Shown: positions 50,130 to 59,270, counted from the first letter of the stretch. The stretch is DNA of 60,610 nt from Gammaproteobacteria bacterium (GCA_020853135.1 JADYZO010000138.1:1-60610); one strand, 5' to 3'. Made by a program: numbers and translations. The notes: generated by a model from the sequence alone, not told the origin.

Positions 50130-51306
50130 TGCGCTCGAAGGCCGCGTCGTCCAGCCAGGCGCTGTTGCTGATGGTGAGCGCGCGGGCGGCGAAATCCGCC
50201 GCCTGCGGCATCGGCGTGCGCGGCACGCGATCGGCGAGGTAGGCGTAGCCGGGCAGCGCGTGCGCGAACAGCCGGCTGACGCCGAGGCCGGCGGTCCACA
50301 ACCGCGCGAGTGCGGCATCCGCACGCCGCGCATCGGGCATCAGCAGCAGCAGGAACGGCCAGCTGGCGGTGGTGCCGGGCCGCTCCCCGAACACGGTGAC
50401 GCCGGGCAGTTCGCGCAGGCGGGGAAGGCGCGCCAGCGCGCGCTGGCGGTTGGCTGCCAGGAAGGCAGGCAGGCGCAGGGCGGCACGGCTGCCCACGCCG
50501 CGTCGCCAGCGGCCGACCCGGTGGACCGGAATGCGGGCCGGGAAGTCATCGCCCACCGCGGCAACCGGATCACCCCGGCGCAGCGCCCGGCGCAACGCCA
50601 TCCCGTAGGCCAGGCCCAGCCCGCGTGGTCGGTAGAGCGCGGCCAGCGCGAGCAGCTCGAGGCTGCGTCGCCACTCCCAGCCGGGATGGGTCGGCACCTC
50701 GCTGGCGCTGGTGGCCAGGAATGCCTCGCGCAGGGCCGCATCCCGCGTGACCAGCAGGCCGCCCTCGTAGATCGACAGCCCCTTGCCGGCGGCCAGGCTG
50801 AAGAATCCCGCATCGCCGCTCAGGCCGACGCTGCGCCCGTCCTCGCGGGCACCGAGCGCCTGCGCGGCGTCCTCGACGACGAATGCCCCGCAGTCCCGCG
50901 CCAGGGCCAGCGGCGCGCCGAGGTCGGCCACCAGTCCGGCCAGGTGGGTCGGGAGGATCGCCAGCGTGCGTTGATCGCAGAGCTGCGCGAGATGGTGCGC
51001 ATCCATGTCCCAGTGGCCGGGCCGGGTGTCGCACAGGCGCAGGCGCAGGCCGAGGCAATGCACGGCGATGGCCACCAGCGGGCAGGTATAGGCCGGGGCC
51101 ACCACCACGTCGCGCCCGGGTGCCCGGGCGCGCAGCGTCATCAGCGCGAGCAGCAGCGCAGCGGTGCCTGAGCACTCGAGCTGCAACTGCGGCGTGCCGA
51201 GCTGCGCGGCGAGCCCCGCGGCGAGCTGATCCGGGTGAGGGAGGAGGTCCGCGGCCTCCAGCGGCAGGCCGGCGGTGGGCGGGATTTCGCGCAGCCGGCG
51301 CAGCAT
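50104..51306 (-). CDS. DegT/DnrJ/EryC1/StrS aminotransferase
   Basis: The product has 400 aa. The PLP site is LAAGKGLSIYEGG with Lys175, the aspartate/glutamine motif is VEDAAQALGA, and the phosphate-binding region is ECSGTAALLLAL. This family aminates keto-sugars or makes AHBA and aminocyclitols. It is encoded on the strand opposite to the ACP/ketosynthase genes and overlaps the arginase-like gene tail-to-tail. It starts a minus-strand run with the transporter pair and hydrolase. Confidence 0.85.
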   Translation of the reverse strand: MLRRLREIPPTAGLPLEAADLLPHPDQLAAGLAAQLGTPQLQLECSGTAALLLALMTLRARAPGRDVVVAPAYTCPLVAIAVHCLGLRLRLCDTRPGHWDMDAHHLAQLCDQRTLAILPTHLAGLVADLGAPLALARDCGAFVVEDAAQALGAREDGRSVGLSGDAGFFSLAAGKGLSIYEGGLLVTRDAALREAFLATSASEVPTHPGWEWRRSLELLALAALYRPRGLGLAYGMALRRALRRGDPVAAVGDDFPARIPVHRVGRWRRGVGSRAALRLPAFLAANRQRALARLPRLRELPGVTVFGERPGTTASWPFLLLLMPDARRADAALARLWTAGLGVSRLFAHALPGYAYLADRVPRTPMPQAADFAARALTISNSAWLDDAAFERIIAVLARL

Positions 51307-51311
51307 GGCGG

Positions 51312-51698
51312 TCAGGTGGCGCCGGCGGTGGTGTCGCGCTCAGCCATCCCGAGGCAGAGGATGCCGGCGAGGATCGCCGTTGCGCCGACCAGCTTGGTGG
51401 CGGTGAGCGGTTCGTCGAACAGCCAGACCGAGAGCAGCATCACGCTCACCACCTCCAGGTGGGAGGCGGCAAACGCCGGTCCGACCGGGGCATGGCGCAG
51501 CAGGCTCATCCAGGTGAAGAAGGCGCCGAGGTAACCGAGGATCGCCCCGTACACCCAGGGCTCGCCGGCGAGGCGCAGCAGCCAGGCCGGGCTTGCCTCC
51601 ACCGGCAGCGCGTGCGTGCCGGCCATCTTGAAGGAGATCTGCGCGAAGCTGTCGAAGGCCATCAGCAGCGCGAAGCCGAAGACGTAGAAGCGCCTCAC
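51312..51698 (-). CDS. Half-size EamA/SMR-type transporter subunit (second)
   Basis: The 128-aa product starts at GTG 51698. Four helices with loops such as YVFGFALLMAFDSFAQISFKMAG, YGAILGYLGAFFTWMSLL, AFAASHLEVVSVMLLSVWLFDEP and LVGATAILAGILCLGMA fit a small multidrug resistance/EamA half-transporter. It overlaps the partner gene by 4 nt (GTGA), so the two probably form a heterodimer, comparable in layout to ArnE/ArnF flippases. Confidence 0.82.
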   Translation of the reverse strand: MRRFYVFGFALLMAFDSFAQISFKMAGTHALPVEASPAWLLRLAGEPWVYGAILGYLGAFFTWMSLLRHAPVGPAFAASHLEVVSVMLLSVWLFDEPLTATKLVGATAILAGILCLGMAERDTTAGAT

Positions 51699-52048
51699 GC
51701 CCCGGCCCCCACCACCGCCACGCCCGCGGTCACCAGCAGGATGCCGGCCACGCGCAGCGGGGTGAGGCGTTCGCCAAACAGGATGCGCCCGGCGACCATG
51801 ATCGCCACGATGTTGATCGAGCCGAGCAGCACGCCCTCGGAGAGCGGCACCAGCGACAGGAAGGCGATCCACACCAGGAACTCGCAGACGTAGCAGCCCA
51901 CGCCGACCCACAGCCAGGGGCGCGCGGCCATGTGCTTCCAGCGGGCGAGGCCGTCCCCGGCGCCGGGATCGCCGGCAGCGGCCTTGAAGGCAAGCTGGCC
52001 GGCGGTGTCCACCACCACGTTGGCCAGCCAGAGCGCGAAGACCAGCAA
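51695..52048 (-). CDS. Half-size EamA/SMR-type transporter subunit (first)
   Basis: The 117-aa product has four hydrophobic helices: FALWLANVVVDTAGQLAFKAA, LWVGVGCYVCEFLVWIAFLSLVP, EGVLLGSINIVAIMVAGRILFGERL and RVAGILLVTAGVAVVGAGA. EGVLLGSIN is a typical SMR/EamA segment. With the overlapping downstream gene it would move a lipid-linked or small-molecule product across the inner membrane. It begins 14 nt after the alpha/beta hydrolase gene. Confidence 0.84.
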   Translation of the reverse strand: MLVFALWLANVVVDTAGQLAFKAAAGDPGAGDGLARWKHMAARPWLWVGVGCYVCEFLVWIAFLSLVPLSEGVLLGSINIVAIMVAGRILFGERLTPLRVAGILLVTAGVAVVGAGA

Positions 52049-52062
52049 GGGTGCGGTGGGCC

Positions 52063-52899
52063 TCAGGCGGCGGCGCGCAGCACGGCGCCGCCGGCGGCGA
52101 TGCCATCGAAAAAGCGTGCGGAGCGCTCGATCAGCGTGCGCCGTTCCCGGTCGATCGTGATCATGTGGTAGCTGTCCTTCAGCAGCAGGAGTTCGGACGA
52201 GCCACCCACCCCGCGCAGCACCAGTTGCGCGTTGCGCACGCTGGCCACGTCATCCTCGCTGGCGTGGGCCACCAGGCAGGGGGCGGTCACCCTCGGCAGC
52301 AGGCGGCGCACGTGCGTGGAGAGCTGGTAGAGGTCCGCCAGGGAGTGCCAGGGATTGCCGAGCAGCCCGGCGACGGTGCTGTCGCCCGAGCGCATGGCCG
52401 CCTCGACCTGGGCGCGCAGGCGCTCGTCGCGCAGGCCGAAGGGATGCTGCTCCTCGAACACGCGGCCACGGCCGATGCCGAGCTTCCTCACCAGCGGCAG
52501 CAGGAAGGACAGGCGCGCCGTCCAGGGGATGCTCCAGCCGTCGTAGCGGAAGGTGGCACCGTACACGCCGACCCCGGCGACCTGTTGCGGCCGCTCGGCG
52601 GCGAGCTTGAGCGAGAGCAGCGCCCCCATCGACAGGCCGCCCACGAACAGGTGGTCCACCCGCTCCAGCAGCCGGTCGGCCGCCGCCTCGACGCTGGCAT
52701 ACCAGTCGCGCCAGCCGGTGGCGAGCAGGTCCTCGACGCTGCCGCAGTGGCCGGCTAGCTGCATGCCATGGACGGTGAAGCCGGCGTTGTTCAGGCCCTT
52801 GGCGAGCAGGCGCATCTCCAGTGGCGTGCCGGTCAGGCCGTGCACCAGCAGCACCCCGCGGCGGTCACCCTCGAGGAGGAAATCGGTCTTCCGGATCAT
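52063..52899 (-). CDS. Alpha/beta hydrolase (carboxylesterase/monoacylglycerol lipase-like)
   Basis: The product has 278 aa from MIRKTDFLLEG; an in-frame ATG 13 codons earlier is less convincing. The oxyanion region is GVLLVHGLTGTPLEM, the nucleophile elbow is VGGLSMGALLSL, and the catalytic aspartate and histidine are in HASEDDVASV and DSYHMITIDRER. It is a bacterial lipase/esterase relative. It may release or trim the ACP-made chain, like a thioesterase. Confidence 0.87.
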   Translation of the reverse strand: MIRKTDFLLEGDRRGVLLVHGLTGTPLEMRLLAKGLNNAGFTVHGMQLAGHCGSVEDLLATGWRDWYASVEAAADRLLERVDHLFVGGLSMGALLSLKLAAERPQQVAGVGVYGATFRYDGWSIPWTARLSFLLPLVRKLGIGRGRVFEEQHPFGLRDERLRAQVEAAMRSGDSTVAGLLGNPWHSLADLYQLSTHVRRLLPRVTAPCLVAHASEDDVASVRNAQLVLRGVGGSSELLLLKDSYHMITIDRERRTLIERSARFFDGIAAGGAVLRAAA

Positions 52900-52956
52900 C
52901 GGATCATCCTGCAGACGCCCATGCAACCACGGGTGCATTGTGGTCCCGCGCCCTTT

Positions 52957-53865
52957 TCAGGGGGCTTTCGCCCCGCCTGCCGGTGCACCAAAGCGCACCA
53001 GCACGCGCTGGCCCACCCGCAGGTCTGCCGGCGGCTGGTCGAAGGCCAGCACGCAGTTCACGGTGCGCAGGTTGGTGCGCTGCTGCGCGTCGTCAGTGAG
53101 CGTGGCCGGGCCGACGATCCGGCCGATGCGCAGCACGCGCGCCGGCCAGCGCCGCTCCGTGCCGCCGCCATCCGTGCTGACCAGCGCGGGCATGCCGACG
53201 GTCACGGCGTCGATGTAGGACTCGCTGACCTCGGCGCGCACGACCGGCGCGGTGAGCGGCAGCAGCGTGAACAGCGATCCGGCGGCAGGTGCGACGCCCA
53301 TGCCCGGCTGTGCGGCCACGCGCACCACCTCGGCGGCCAGCGGGGCGTGCAGGGTGTGCAGGTCGAGCTCGTAGCGGGCGCCGTCGCGCTTCTGCGTGGC
53401 CATGGCCACGCCAGCCTGTGCGGCGGCATGCTCGGCCAGCAGCGATTGCAGGGCGATGGCAGCCGCATCGGCGCCCTGGCCGTCAGGCGCGCCCGCGGCG
53501 GCCGCCTCGGCCAGCCGCTGCACCTGCAGCCGGGCGGCCTCGATCCGGCCGGCGAGCAGCTTGCGCTGGGCGGTGGCCTGCGCCAGCGCTGCGCTGGCGG
53601 CTGCCAGTTGCAGCCGGGCGGGTTCGGGGTCCAGGGTGGCCAGCACCTGGCCCTTCTCCACGCGGTCCCCTTCGCGCACGGCGACTGCGGTGAGCCGGCC
53701 CTCGCGCGGGGCCTCAATCTGCAGCAGGCCGCCTTCCACGTCGATGCGGCCACGGGCCACGGCGGCGTAGGCGGGTGTGACGCCCTCGGCGGGCGGCGGT
53801 GCCCCGGAGGGGCAACCGGCCAGCAGCAGGCAGGCGAGCAGCGGCACGGCGACCAGCGGTTTCAT
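52957..53865 (-). CDS. HlyD/MFP-family periplasmic adaptor lipoprotein
   Basis: The product has 302 aa. Lipobox LLLAGC gives Cys18. A biotinyl-lipoyl half-motif (QIEAPREGRLTAVAVREGDRVEKGQVLATLD) and a helical hairpin (AALAQATAQRKLLAGRIEAARLQVQRL) precede the matching second half (YELDLHTLHAPLAAEVVRVAAQPGMGV). It links an inner-membrane pump to an outer-membrane channel. It overlaps the ATPase gene by 4 nt. Confidence 0.88.
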   Translation of the reverse strand: MKPLVAVPLLACLLLAGCPSGAPPPAEGVTPAYAAVARGRIDVEGGLLQIEAPREGRLTAVAVREGDRVEKGQVLATLDPEPARLQLAAASAALAQATAQRKLLAGRIEAARLQVQRLAEAAAAGAPDGQGADAAAIALQSLLAEHAAAQAGVAMATQKRDGARYELDLHTLHAPLAAEVVRVAAQPGMGVAPAAGSLFTLLPLTAPVVRAEVSESYIDAVTVGMPALVSTDGGGTERRWPARVLRIGRIVGPATLTDDAQQRTNLRTVNCVLAFDQPPADLRVGQRVLVRFGAPAGGAKAP

Positions 53866-54620
53866 GCAGTGGCTCCCCGGGACAGCAGCGCGGGCGGCGC
53901 GGGCCGCCGGTCGCTGAGGATCCGGCCATCCTCCATCGACAGCACGCGGTCGGCGTGGTGGACGAGGCGCGGATCATGGCTCACGCACAGGACGGTGGTG
54001 CCGTGGCCACGGGCGATCCGGTGCAGGATGTCGATGATGACCTGCCCGTTGGCGGCATCGAGCGCGCTGGTCGGTTCGTCGGCAAACAGCAGGTCCGGGT
54101 GCTTGGCCAGTGCGCGGGCGATCGCCACGCGCTGCTTCTCGCCGCCGGACAGCTCGCCGGGCCGCAGGTGCATCCGCGGGGTCATGCCCACCTCATCAAG
54201 TGACTGCGTGGCGCGCTCGCGTGCCTGCCGCCTGGACAGGCCGAGGTAATGCAGGGGCAGTTCCACCTGCTCGAGGGCATCGAGTGCCGGGAACAGGTTG
54301 AAGCCCTGGAAGACGAAGCCGGTGTGCAGGAGGCGGAAGCGCTCCAGTGCCTGGTCGTCCAGTGTGCCGAGGTCGCAGCCGAGTGCCGTGACGCAGCCGC
54401 TGTCGACCGGCTGCAGGCCACTGAGGATGGCGAGCAGGGTGCTCTTGCCGCAACCCGATGGGCCGGAGATCAGCGTCAGCTCGCCGGTGTCGATCGACAG
54501 CGACAGGCCGTCGAGCACCTGGGTGCGCAGCTTCCCGGAGGTGAAGCCCTTGCTGATGGCCTCGGCGCACAGGGCGGGGCCTGTCCCCCGCGGGGCAGCC
54601 AGTGGTGCCGGTGCGCTCAT
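53862..54620 (-). CDS. MacB/LolD-type ABC transporter ATPase
   Basis: The product has 252 aa starting at MSAPAPLAAPRG (54620). Walker A is GPSGCGKSTLL, the Q-loop is FVFQGFNLFP, the signature is LSGGEKQRVAIARAL, Walker B is LLFADEPTSALD and the switch histidine is in VSHDPRLVHH. It powers the FtsX-like permease encoded immediately upstream (4-nt overlap). The group matches MacAB-like efflux of peptides, siderophores or small metabolites. Confidence 0.92.
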   Translation of the reverse strand: MSAPAPLAAPRGTGPALCAEAISKGFTSGKLRTQVLDGLSLSIDTGELTLISGPSGCGKSTLLAILSGLQPVDSGCVTALGCDLGTLDDQALERFRLLHTGFVFQGFNLFPALDALEQVELPLHYLGLSRRQARERATQSLDEVGMTPRMHLRPGELSGGEKQRVAIARALAKHPDLLFADEPTSALDAANGQVIIDILHRIARGHGTTVLCVSHDPRLVHHADRVLSMEDGRILSDRRPAPPALLSRGATA

Positions 54621-55750
54621 CGCAGCAGGCTGGCCGGGTCGGCGCGCCGCAGGCCGCGCATGGCGGCCAGCCCGGAGATCGCGGCCAGCGCCATGGCCAC
54701 CGCCACGCAGAGCAGCGTCACCGGGAGGTTCAGCACCACCGGCACGTCCTGGCTGCGGGCGAAGGCCAGCAGCAGCAGGCCGAACAGGGTGGCGCCGAGC
54801 AGGCCGACCGCGCCCACCCAGAACGCCTGTTCCAGCACGACCCGGCGCAGGTTGCGCATGCCCACGCCGAGTGCATTGAGCGTGGCGTACTCGCGTACCG
54901 AGCCCGCGACGGCGGCCATCAGCGTCTGGCTGGTGATCACCGCCCCGGCGAGAAAGACGATACCCGCCAGGAACACCACGCCGGCCCCGGCTCCCGTGTC
55001 GAGCATCCAGTACATGATCGACCGGCGGGAAAAGGCGCTTGCTGTCCACACGTCATAGGGTCCGAAGGCATGGTCGTTGCGCAGGCGCGTGGCCACCTGC
55101 CCGGCCTGTGAGGGGTCGGAGAGCGCCGCCAGCAGGAACGTGGGACGGCCGAAGCTCGCCGGATCAGTCTCCAGGCGGCGCGCCGTGTCCAGCGAGGCGA
55201 CGATGTTGACGCCGCCGAGCGCCCGCAGCCCATGGCCCACCCCGACCACCCGCACGCGCTGGCCGTTGATCACGGCAACGTCGCCGACGCCGACGCCCAG
55301 CTTGTCGGTGTCGGCGCGATCGACGATGACCGCATCGGGCTCGGCCAGGCGCGCCCGCAGGGCGGGGGAGAGCACGCGCGAGAGCAGCAGGCCACCGGGG
55401 CGGGGGTCGAGGCCGATGACGTACACCGACTGGCCGCCGGTGTCGCGCGCGCCCCGCCAGTCCGCATCGACCCAGTCGAAGGGTTCCACCGCCGCCACCG
55501 CCGGGTCCATGCGCAGGCGCATCTCCAGGTCCGGATCGATGGGGCGCCCGAGGCTCACGCTCTGCGTGCCGGGAAAGCCCACCCACAGGTCGGCATCCGA
55601 GCCGGTGATGTACAGGCCGGCGCTGCTGAAGATGCCGAGGACCAGCGCCGCCTGCAGCAGCTGCAGCAGCCCGGCGAAGCCGACCGCGACGACCGCCGGC
55701 AGGAAGCGGCGCCACTCGAAGATCAGGGTCTTGCGGGCGAGCGCCACCAT
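54617..55750 (-). CDS. FtsX-like ABC transporter permease
   Basis: The product has 377 aa from MVALARKTLIFEW. One N-terminal helix (FLPAVVAVGFAGLLQLLQAALVL), a large periplasmic domain (VSLGRPIDPDLEMRLR; VDWADADWRGAR-like; VGHGLRALGGVNIVASLD) and three C-terminal helices (VVFLAGIVFLAGAVITSQTLMA; VGAVGLLGATLFGLLLLA; LLCVAVAMALAAISGLAAM) make a MacB-type mechanotransmission permease. Its ATPase is encoded next. Adjacent adaptor and outer-membrane factor complete a tripartite pump. Confidence 0.88.
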   Translation of the reverse strand: MVALARKTLIFEWRRFLPAVVAVGFAGLLQLLQAALVLGIFSSAGLYITGSDADLWVGFPGTQSVSLGRPIDPDLEMRLRMDPAVAAVEPFDWVDADWRGARDTGGQSVYVIGLDPRPGGLLLSRVLSPALRARLAEPDAVIVDRADTDKLGVGVGDVAVINGQRVRVVGVGHGLRALGGVNIVASLDTARRLETDPASFGRPTFLLAALSDPSQAGQVATRLRNDHAFGPYDVWTASAFSRRSIMYWMLDTGAGAGVVFLAGIVFLAGAVITSQTLMAAVAGSVREYATLNALGVGMRNLRRVVLEQAFWVGAVGLLGATLFGLLLLAFARSQDVPVVLNLPVTLLCVAVAMALAAISGLAAMRGLRRADPASLLR

Positions 55751-57153
55751 CAGGGTTGCCCTGCGGCCAGTGTCACCGGCTCGGGGAGGGGCGCACCGCC
55801 GAGTGCCTTGTACAGGCTGACCAGCGCCTGGCCACGCGCTGCGGTGGCCTCGTTGAGTGCCAGCGAGGCTTCGACCAGCGCCAGCTGCGCCCCGCCGTGC
55901 TCGGCGGGGCTGGCCAGGTGCAGGCGCGCCCGGGTGGTGGCGGCCTTTTCGGCGCGCGCCAGCGCCTGGTGCGCCTGTTCGCCCGCGGCCTGCCGCTCGC
56001 GCTGGTGCTCCAGCTGGGCGAGCGCGGTCTCCACCTCCGCCACGCCCTGGAGGACGGCCTGGCGATAGGCGTACACGCTGGCCTGCAGGTCGTGCCGGCT
56101 GGCGCGCAGCCGGGCCTGGCGGGCGCCCCAGTCGAACAGCGGGATGTCGATCAGCGGGCCCACCGAGACCAGCGCGTGGTCGCTCGTCCGCCGGTGGGTG
56201 GTGAGGTTGGTGGACCAGACGATCGAGCCACCGATGGCCACCCGCGGCAACAGGTCGGCACGCGCGATGCCGGCATCGCCCACGGCGCGCAGGACCTCGG
56301 CTTCCGCCTGTGCGATCTCCGGGCGGGTGCGCAGCAGGTCGGCCGGCGTCTGCACGATGTGCAATGCGCCGAGGCTGGGGACGGGAGCGGGCTCCAGCCA
56401 GGCGGGATCCGGCCGCTCGCGGCCGAGCAGCAGCGCCAGCTGCTGCGCCAGTGCATCGATGTCGCCCCGGTGCCCGGCCCGCTCGGCCTGTGCCTGCGCG
56501 AGATCGGCTTCGGCGCGGGCGAGGGCCTGTGGGGTCGCAAGGCGCAGTCCGGCGTGGATGCGGGTCTGGTCGAGCTGGCGCTGGTAGAGCCCGCACGCGG
56601 CCTCCAGGAGCAGGTCGCGCTGCTGGGCCGCCCGCAGCGACAGCCAGTCGCGCACCACCTCGCCCACGAGGCTCACGCGCAGCTGCTGCAGGCTGGCGGC
56701 GCCGGCATCGACCTCGCCGCGCACCTGGCGTTGCGTGGCGGTGGCGCGGCCGAAGAGGCCGAGTTCCCAGCTCGCATCGAAGCCGGCGACGAAGAACGAG
56801 GCGCTGGCGTCCGGATCGATGGCATCGATGGTCTTGGCGCGCAGCTGTGGCCGGTACTCCACCTGCGCGCTGCGCAGGCGCTCGCGCGAGGCGAGCAGGC
56901 GCTCGGCGGCCTGGGCAGCCTGCAGGTTGTCGCGCAGCGTGCTGTCGACCAGGCCATCGAGGACCGGGTCCTGGAACGCGTGCCACCAGCCGCGCAGGTC
57001 CACCGGCTGCGCCGGTTCCTGGGACAGCGCGTGCTGCCAGCTGGTCGCCGCGGGGGCGGCGGGCGCCGGCACGGCGATGCCGCCCGCACAACCGGCCGCA
57101 AGGCCGCCTGCTGCAGTCACGAGGGCGCACGCGGTGCGGGAAAGGCGGCCCAT
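55750..57153 (-). CDS. TolC/NodT-family outer-membrane factor lipoprotein
   Basis: The product has 467 aa. Lipobox GLAAGC gives Cys22. Typical RND outer-membrane factor segments are WWHAFQDPVLDGLVDSTLRDNLQAAQAAERLLASRERL, RPEIAQAEAEVLRAVGDAGIARADLLPRVAIGGS and GPLIDIPLFDWGARQARL. It forms the trimeric exit duct for the pump. Its stop shares one base with the permease start. Confidence 0.92.
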   Translation of the reverse strand: MGRLSRTACALVTAAGGLAAGCAGGIAVPAPAAPAATSWQHALSQEPAQPVDLRGWWHAFQDPVLDGLVDSTLRDNLQAAQAAERLLASRERLRSAQVEYRPQLRAKTIDAIDPDASASFFVAGFDASWELGLFGRATATQRQVRGEVDAGAASLQQLRVSLVGEVVRDWLSLRAAQQRDLLLEAACGLYQRQLDQTRIHAGLRLATPQALARAEADLAQAQAERAGHRGDIDALAQQLALLLGRERPDPAWLEPAPVPSLGALHIVQTPADLLRTRPEIAQAEAEVLRAVGDAGIARADLLPRVAIGGSIVWSTNLTTHRRTSDHALVSVGPLIDIPLFDWGARQARLRASRHDLQASVYAYRQAVLQGVAEVETALAQLEHQRERQAAGEQAHQALARAEKAATTRARLHLASPAEHGGAQLALVEASLALNEATAARGQALVSLYKALGGAPLPEPVTLAAGQP

Positions 57154-57208
57154 GTCAGTTACGGCTCGGCCCCGGGTGCAACGACGAGGGACTCCATGAT
57201 CGGCGGCA

Positions 57209-58603
57209 TCATCCACCATTGGCAGGGCCAGGGAAGCGCAGGGCGACCTGCAGGCCGCCACCAGCGGCCGCGGCGAAGCTGCAGTGGGCGCCGTGCTGTC
57301 CGGCAATTTCCTGCACGATCGCCAGGCCGAGCCCGGTGCCCGGGGGCTGCGTGCCCGGCACCCGGAAGAAGCGCTCGCCCAGGCGTCCAAGTGCATCCGC
57401 CGGCACGCCGGGGCCGGAATCCTCCACCTCCAGCAGCACGCCACCCTCCGGCGGCAGGGCCACGCTCACGGTGGCGCGTGCATCCTGTCCCGCATAGCGT
57501 AGGACGTTGTCGATCAGGTTGTCGAGCAGTTCCTGCAGGGCCGCGGCATCGCCCTGCACGATGGCCGTTCCGTCCGGTCCGTGGTAGCCGAGGTCGATGC
57601 CCGCCCGCAGCGCCTCGGGTATGCGCCGCTCCACCACCAGCGGCACCAGCCGGGCCAGGTCCACCGCGGTGGCGGGGACATGCTCCTTCTTGTGGCCCTG
57701 GGCGCGCGTCAGCGCGAGCAGCTGCGTGGAGGTGCGCGCCGCGCGCTCGGTCAGCCGGTCGATGTGGCCCAGCGCGTCGCGCACCACGGCCGGGTCGTCG
57801 CTGGCGAGCGCGCGGTCCACGTGCAGTCGCAGCCCGGCGAGCGGCGTGCGCAGCTGGTGGGCGGCATCGGCGACGAAGCGTTCCTGCAGCGAGAGCACTG
57901 CGCGCAGGCGTGCGAACAGCGCATCGATGGTCCGCGTCAGCGGCAGGACCTCCACGGGGACGTCGGGTCCGCTGATCGGTTCCAGCTCGTGCTCGCGCAA
58001 CGCCAGGCGCCGGGTCAGCGGGTCGAGGATGCGCAGGCCGCGGGTCACGCCGAGCCAGACCAGTGACAGGGCCGTGATGATCAGCACGGTCTGCAGGGGG
58101 ATGATGAGCATGAGGATCTGCCAGGCGCGGTACTCCCGCCCGCGCAGGGTCTCGGCGATGCTCAGCGTGAGGATATCCGCGGGGTTGGCCGGCGAGTGCA
58201 GGCTGAGCGTGGCCACCCGCAGCTGCCTGCCGGCCAGTTGCAGGTCCGTGAGGACGGGCGCTGCGTCCGGGGCCGGCGGCGCCTGGTCGAAGCCCTGGTG
58301 GCCGCCCAGCAGGCCGCGCTGGCTGCTGCTGATGCTGTAGTAGCTGTGGCCGCTGCTGTCGTGCTCGAGCAGGAGGCGGGCCTCCTGGGGCAGGTCACCG
58401 GCCACCTTGCCCGAGCGCAACATCTGCGCGAGCGTGCGCAGGTCATCGGTCAGGTCCGCATCGTGCACGCGGTTGGCGTAGTTGAGTGCCACGCCGTAGG
58501 TCACCGCGGTGTCGATGACGAGCAGCGACAGCATGGGCAGCAGCAGGGTCAGCAGCAGCCGCCGGCGCAGGTGGGGATGGCGGCCGCCGGTCACCTCAGC
58601 CAC
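57209..58603 (-). CDS. Sensor histidine kinase of the efflux two-component system
   Basis: The product has 464 aa from GTG 58603, overlapping the response-regulator gene by 8 nt; GTG 58594 is an alternative. Two membrane helices (LLLTLLLPMLSLLVIDTAVTYGVAL and ILMLIIPLQTVLIITALSLVWLG) flank a periplasmic sensor (about residues 40-160) with no recognised domain. The phosphorylated histidine is in VADAAHQLRTPLAGLRLHVD, and the ATPase has NLIDNVLRYAG, DSGPGVP and GTGLGLAIVQ. It resembles TctE/QseC-type kinases. It likely senses envelope stress or the pump substrate. Confidence 0.93.
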   Translation of the reverse strand: MAEVTGGRHPHLRRRLLLTLLLPMLSLLVIDTAVTYGVALNYANRVHDADLTDDLRTLAQMLRSGKVAGDLPQEARLLLEHDSSGHSYYSISSSQRGLLGGHQGFDQAPPAPDAAPVLTDLQLAGRQLRVATLSLHSPANPADILTLSIAETLRGREYRAWQILMLIIPLQTVLIITALSLVWLGVTRGLRILDPLTRRLALREHELEPISGPDVPVEVLPLTRTIDALFARLRAVLSLQERFVADAAHQLRTPLAGLRLHVDRALASDDPAVVRDALGHIDRLTERAARTSTQLLALTRAQGHKKEHVPATAVDLARLVPLVVERRIPEALRAGIDLGYHGPDGTAIVQGDAAALQELLDNLIDNVLRYAGQDARATVSVALPPEGGVLLEVEDSGPGVPADALGRLGERFFRVPGTQPPGTGLGLAIVQEIAGQHGAHCSFAAAAGGGLQVALRFPGPANGG

Positions 58604-59270
58604 CAGCCGACTCCTCGAGCAGGTAGCCGAGGCCGCGCACCGTGCGCACGTTGGCCCCACTGCCCTGCAGCTTGCGGCGCAGGCGGTGGATGGCGATGTC
58701 CAGGCCGTTGTAGGTGAGCTCCTGGTCCCAGCCGCAGAGCGCCTCGACCAGTTGATCACGGTGGGTGATGCGATCCGGGCGGCTGGCCAGCGCCTCGATC
58801 ACGCCGAATTCCCGGGCGGTCAGCTCCAGCGGCTCCCCGCCGATCCACGCGCGCCGCCCGGGCAGGTCCAGCCGCAGCCGGCCGATGCACACCTCGCTGG
58901 TGCCTTTGCCGGTGGCGCGCCGCTGCAGGGCGCGCAACCGCGCCTCGAACTCGGCCAGGGCGAAGGGCTTGACCAGGTAGTCGTCGGCGCCGAGGTCGAG
59001 CACCCGGACGCGCTCGTGCAGGTCTTCGCGCGCGGTGATGACCAGCACCGGCAGGCCCGAGCCGCGCTGGCGCAGCCGCTGCAGCACCTCGCTGCCATCG
59101 AGGGCGGGCAGGCCGAGATCGAGCACCAGCAGGTCGTGGGCGCCATCGCTCAGCGCTGCATCGGCCTGTGCGCCGCTGGCCACATGGTCGACCGCGTGCC
59201 CGCCCCGGCGCAGCGCATCGCTGATCGCGGCGGCAATGGCAGGGTCGTCTTCGGCGATGAGGATGCGCAT
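58596..59270 (-). CDS. OmpR-family response regulator of the efflux two-component system
   Basis: The product has 224 aa. Receiver motifs: LIAEDDPAIA, the phosphorylated aspartate in LLVLDLGLPALDG, LVITAREDL and LVKPFALAEF. The winged helix has ELTAREFGVIEALASRPDRITHRDQL and IHRLRRKLQ. It should control the downstream pump genes, which follow its kinase on the same strand. Confidence 0.95.
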   Translation of the reverse strand: MRILIAEDDPAIAAAISDALRRGGHAVDHVASGAQADAALSDGAHDLLVLDLGLPALDGSEVLQRLRQRGSGLPVLVITAREDLHERVRVLDLGADDYLVKPFALAEFEARLRALQRRATGKGTSEVCIGRLRLDLPGRRAWIGGEPLELTAREFGVIEALASRPDRITHRDQLVEALCGWDQELTYNGLDIAIHRLRRKLQGSGANVRTVRGLGYLLEESAGG

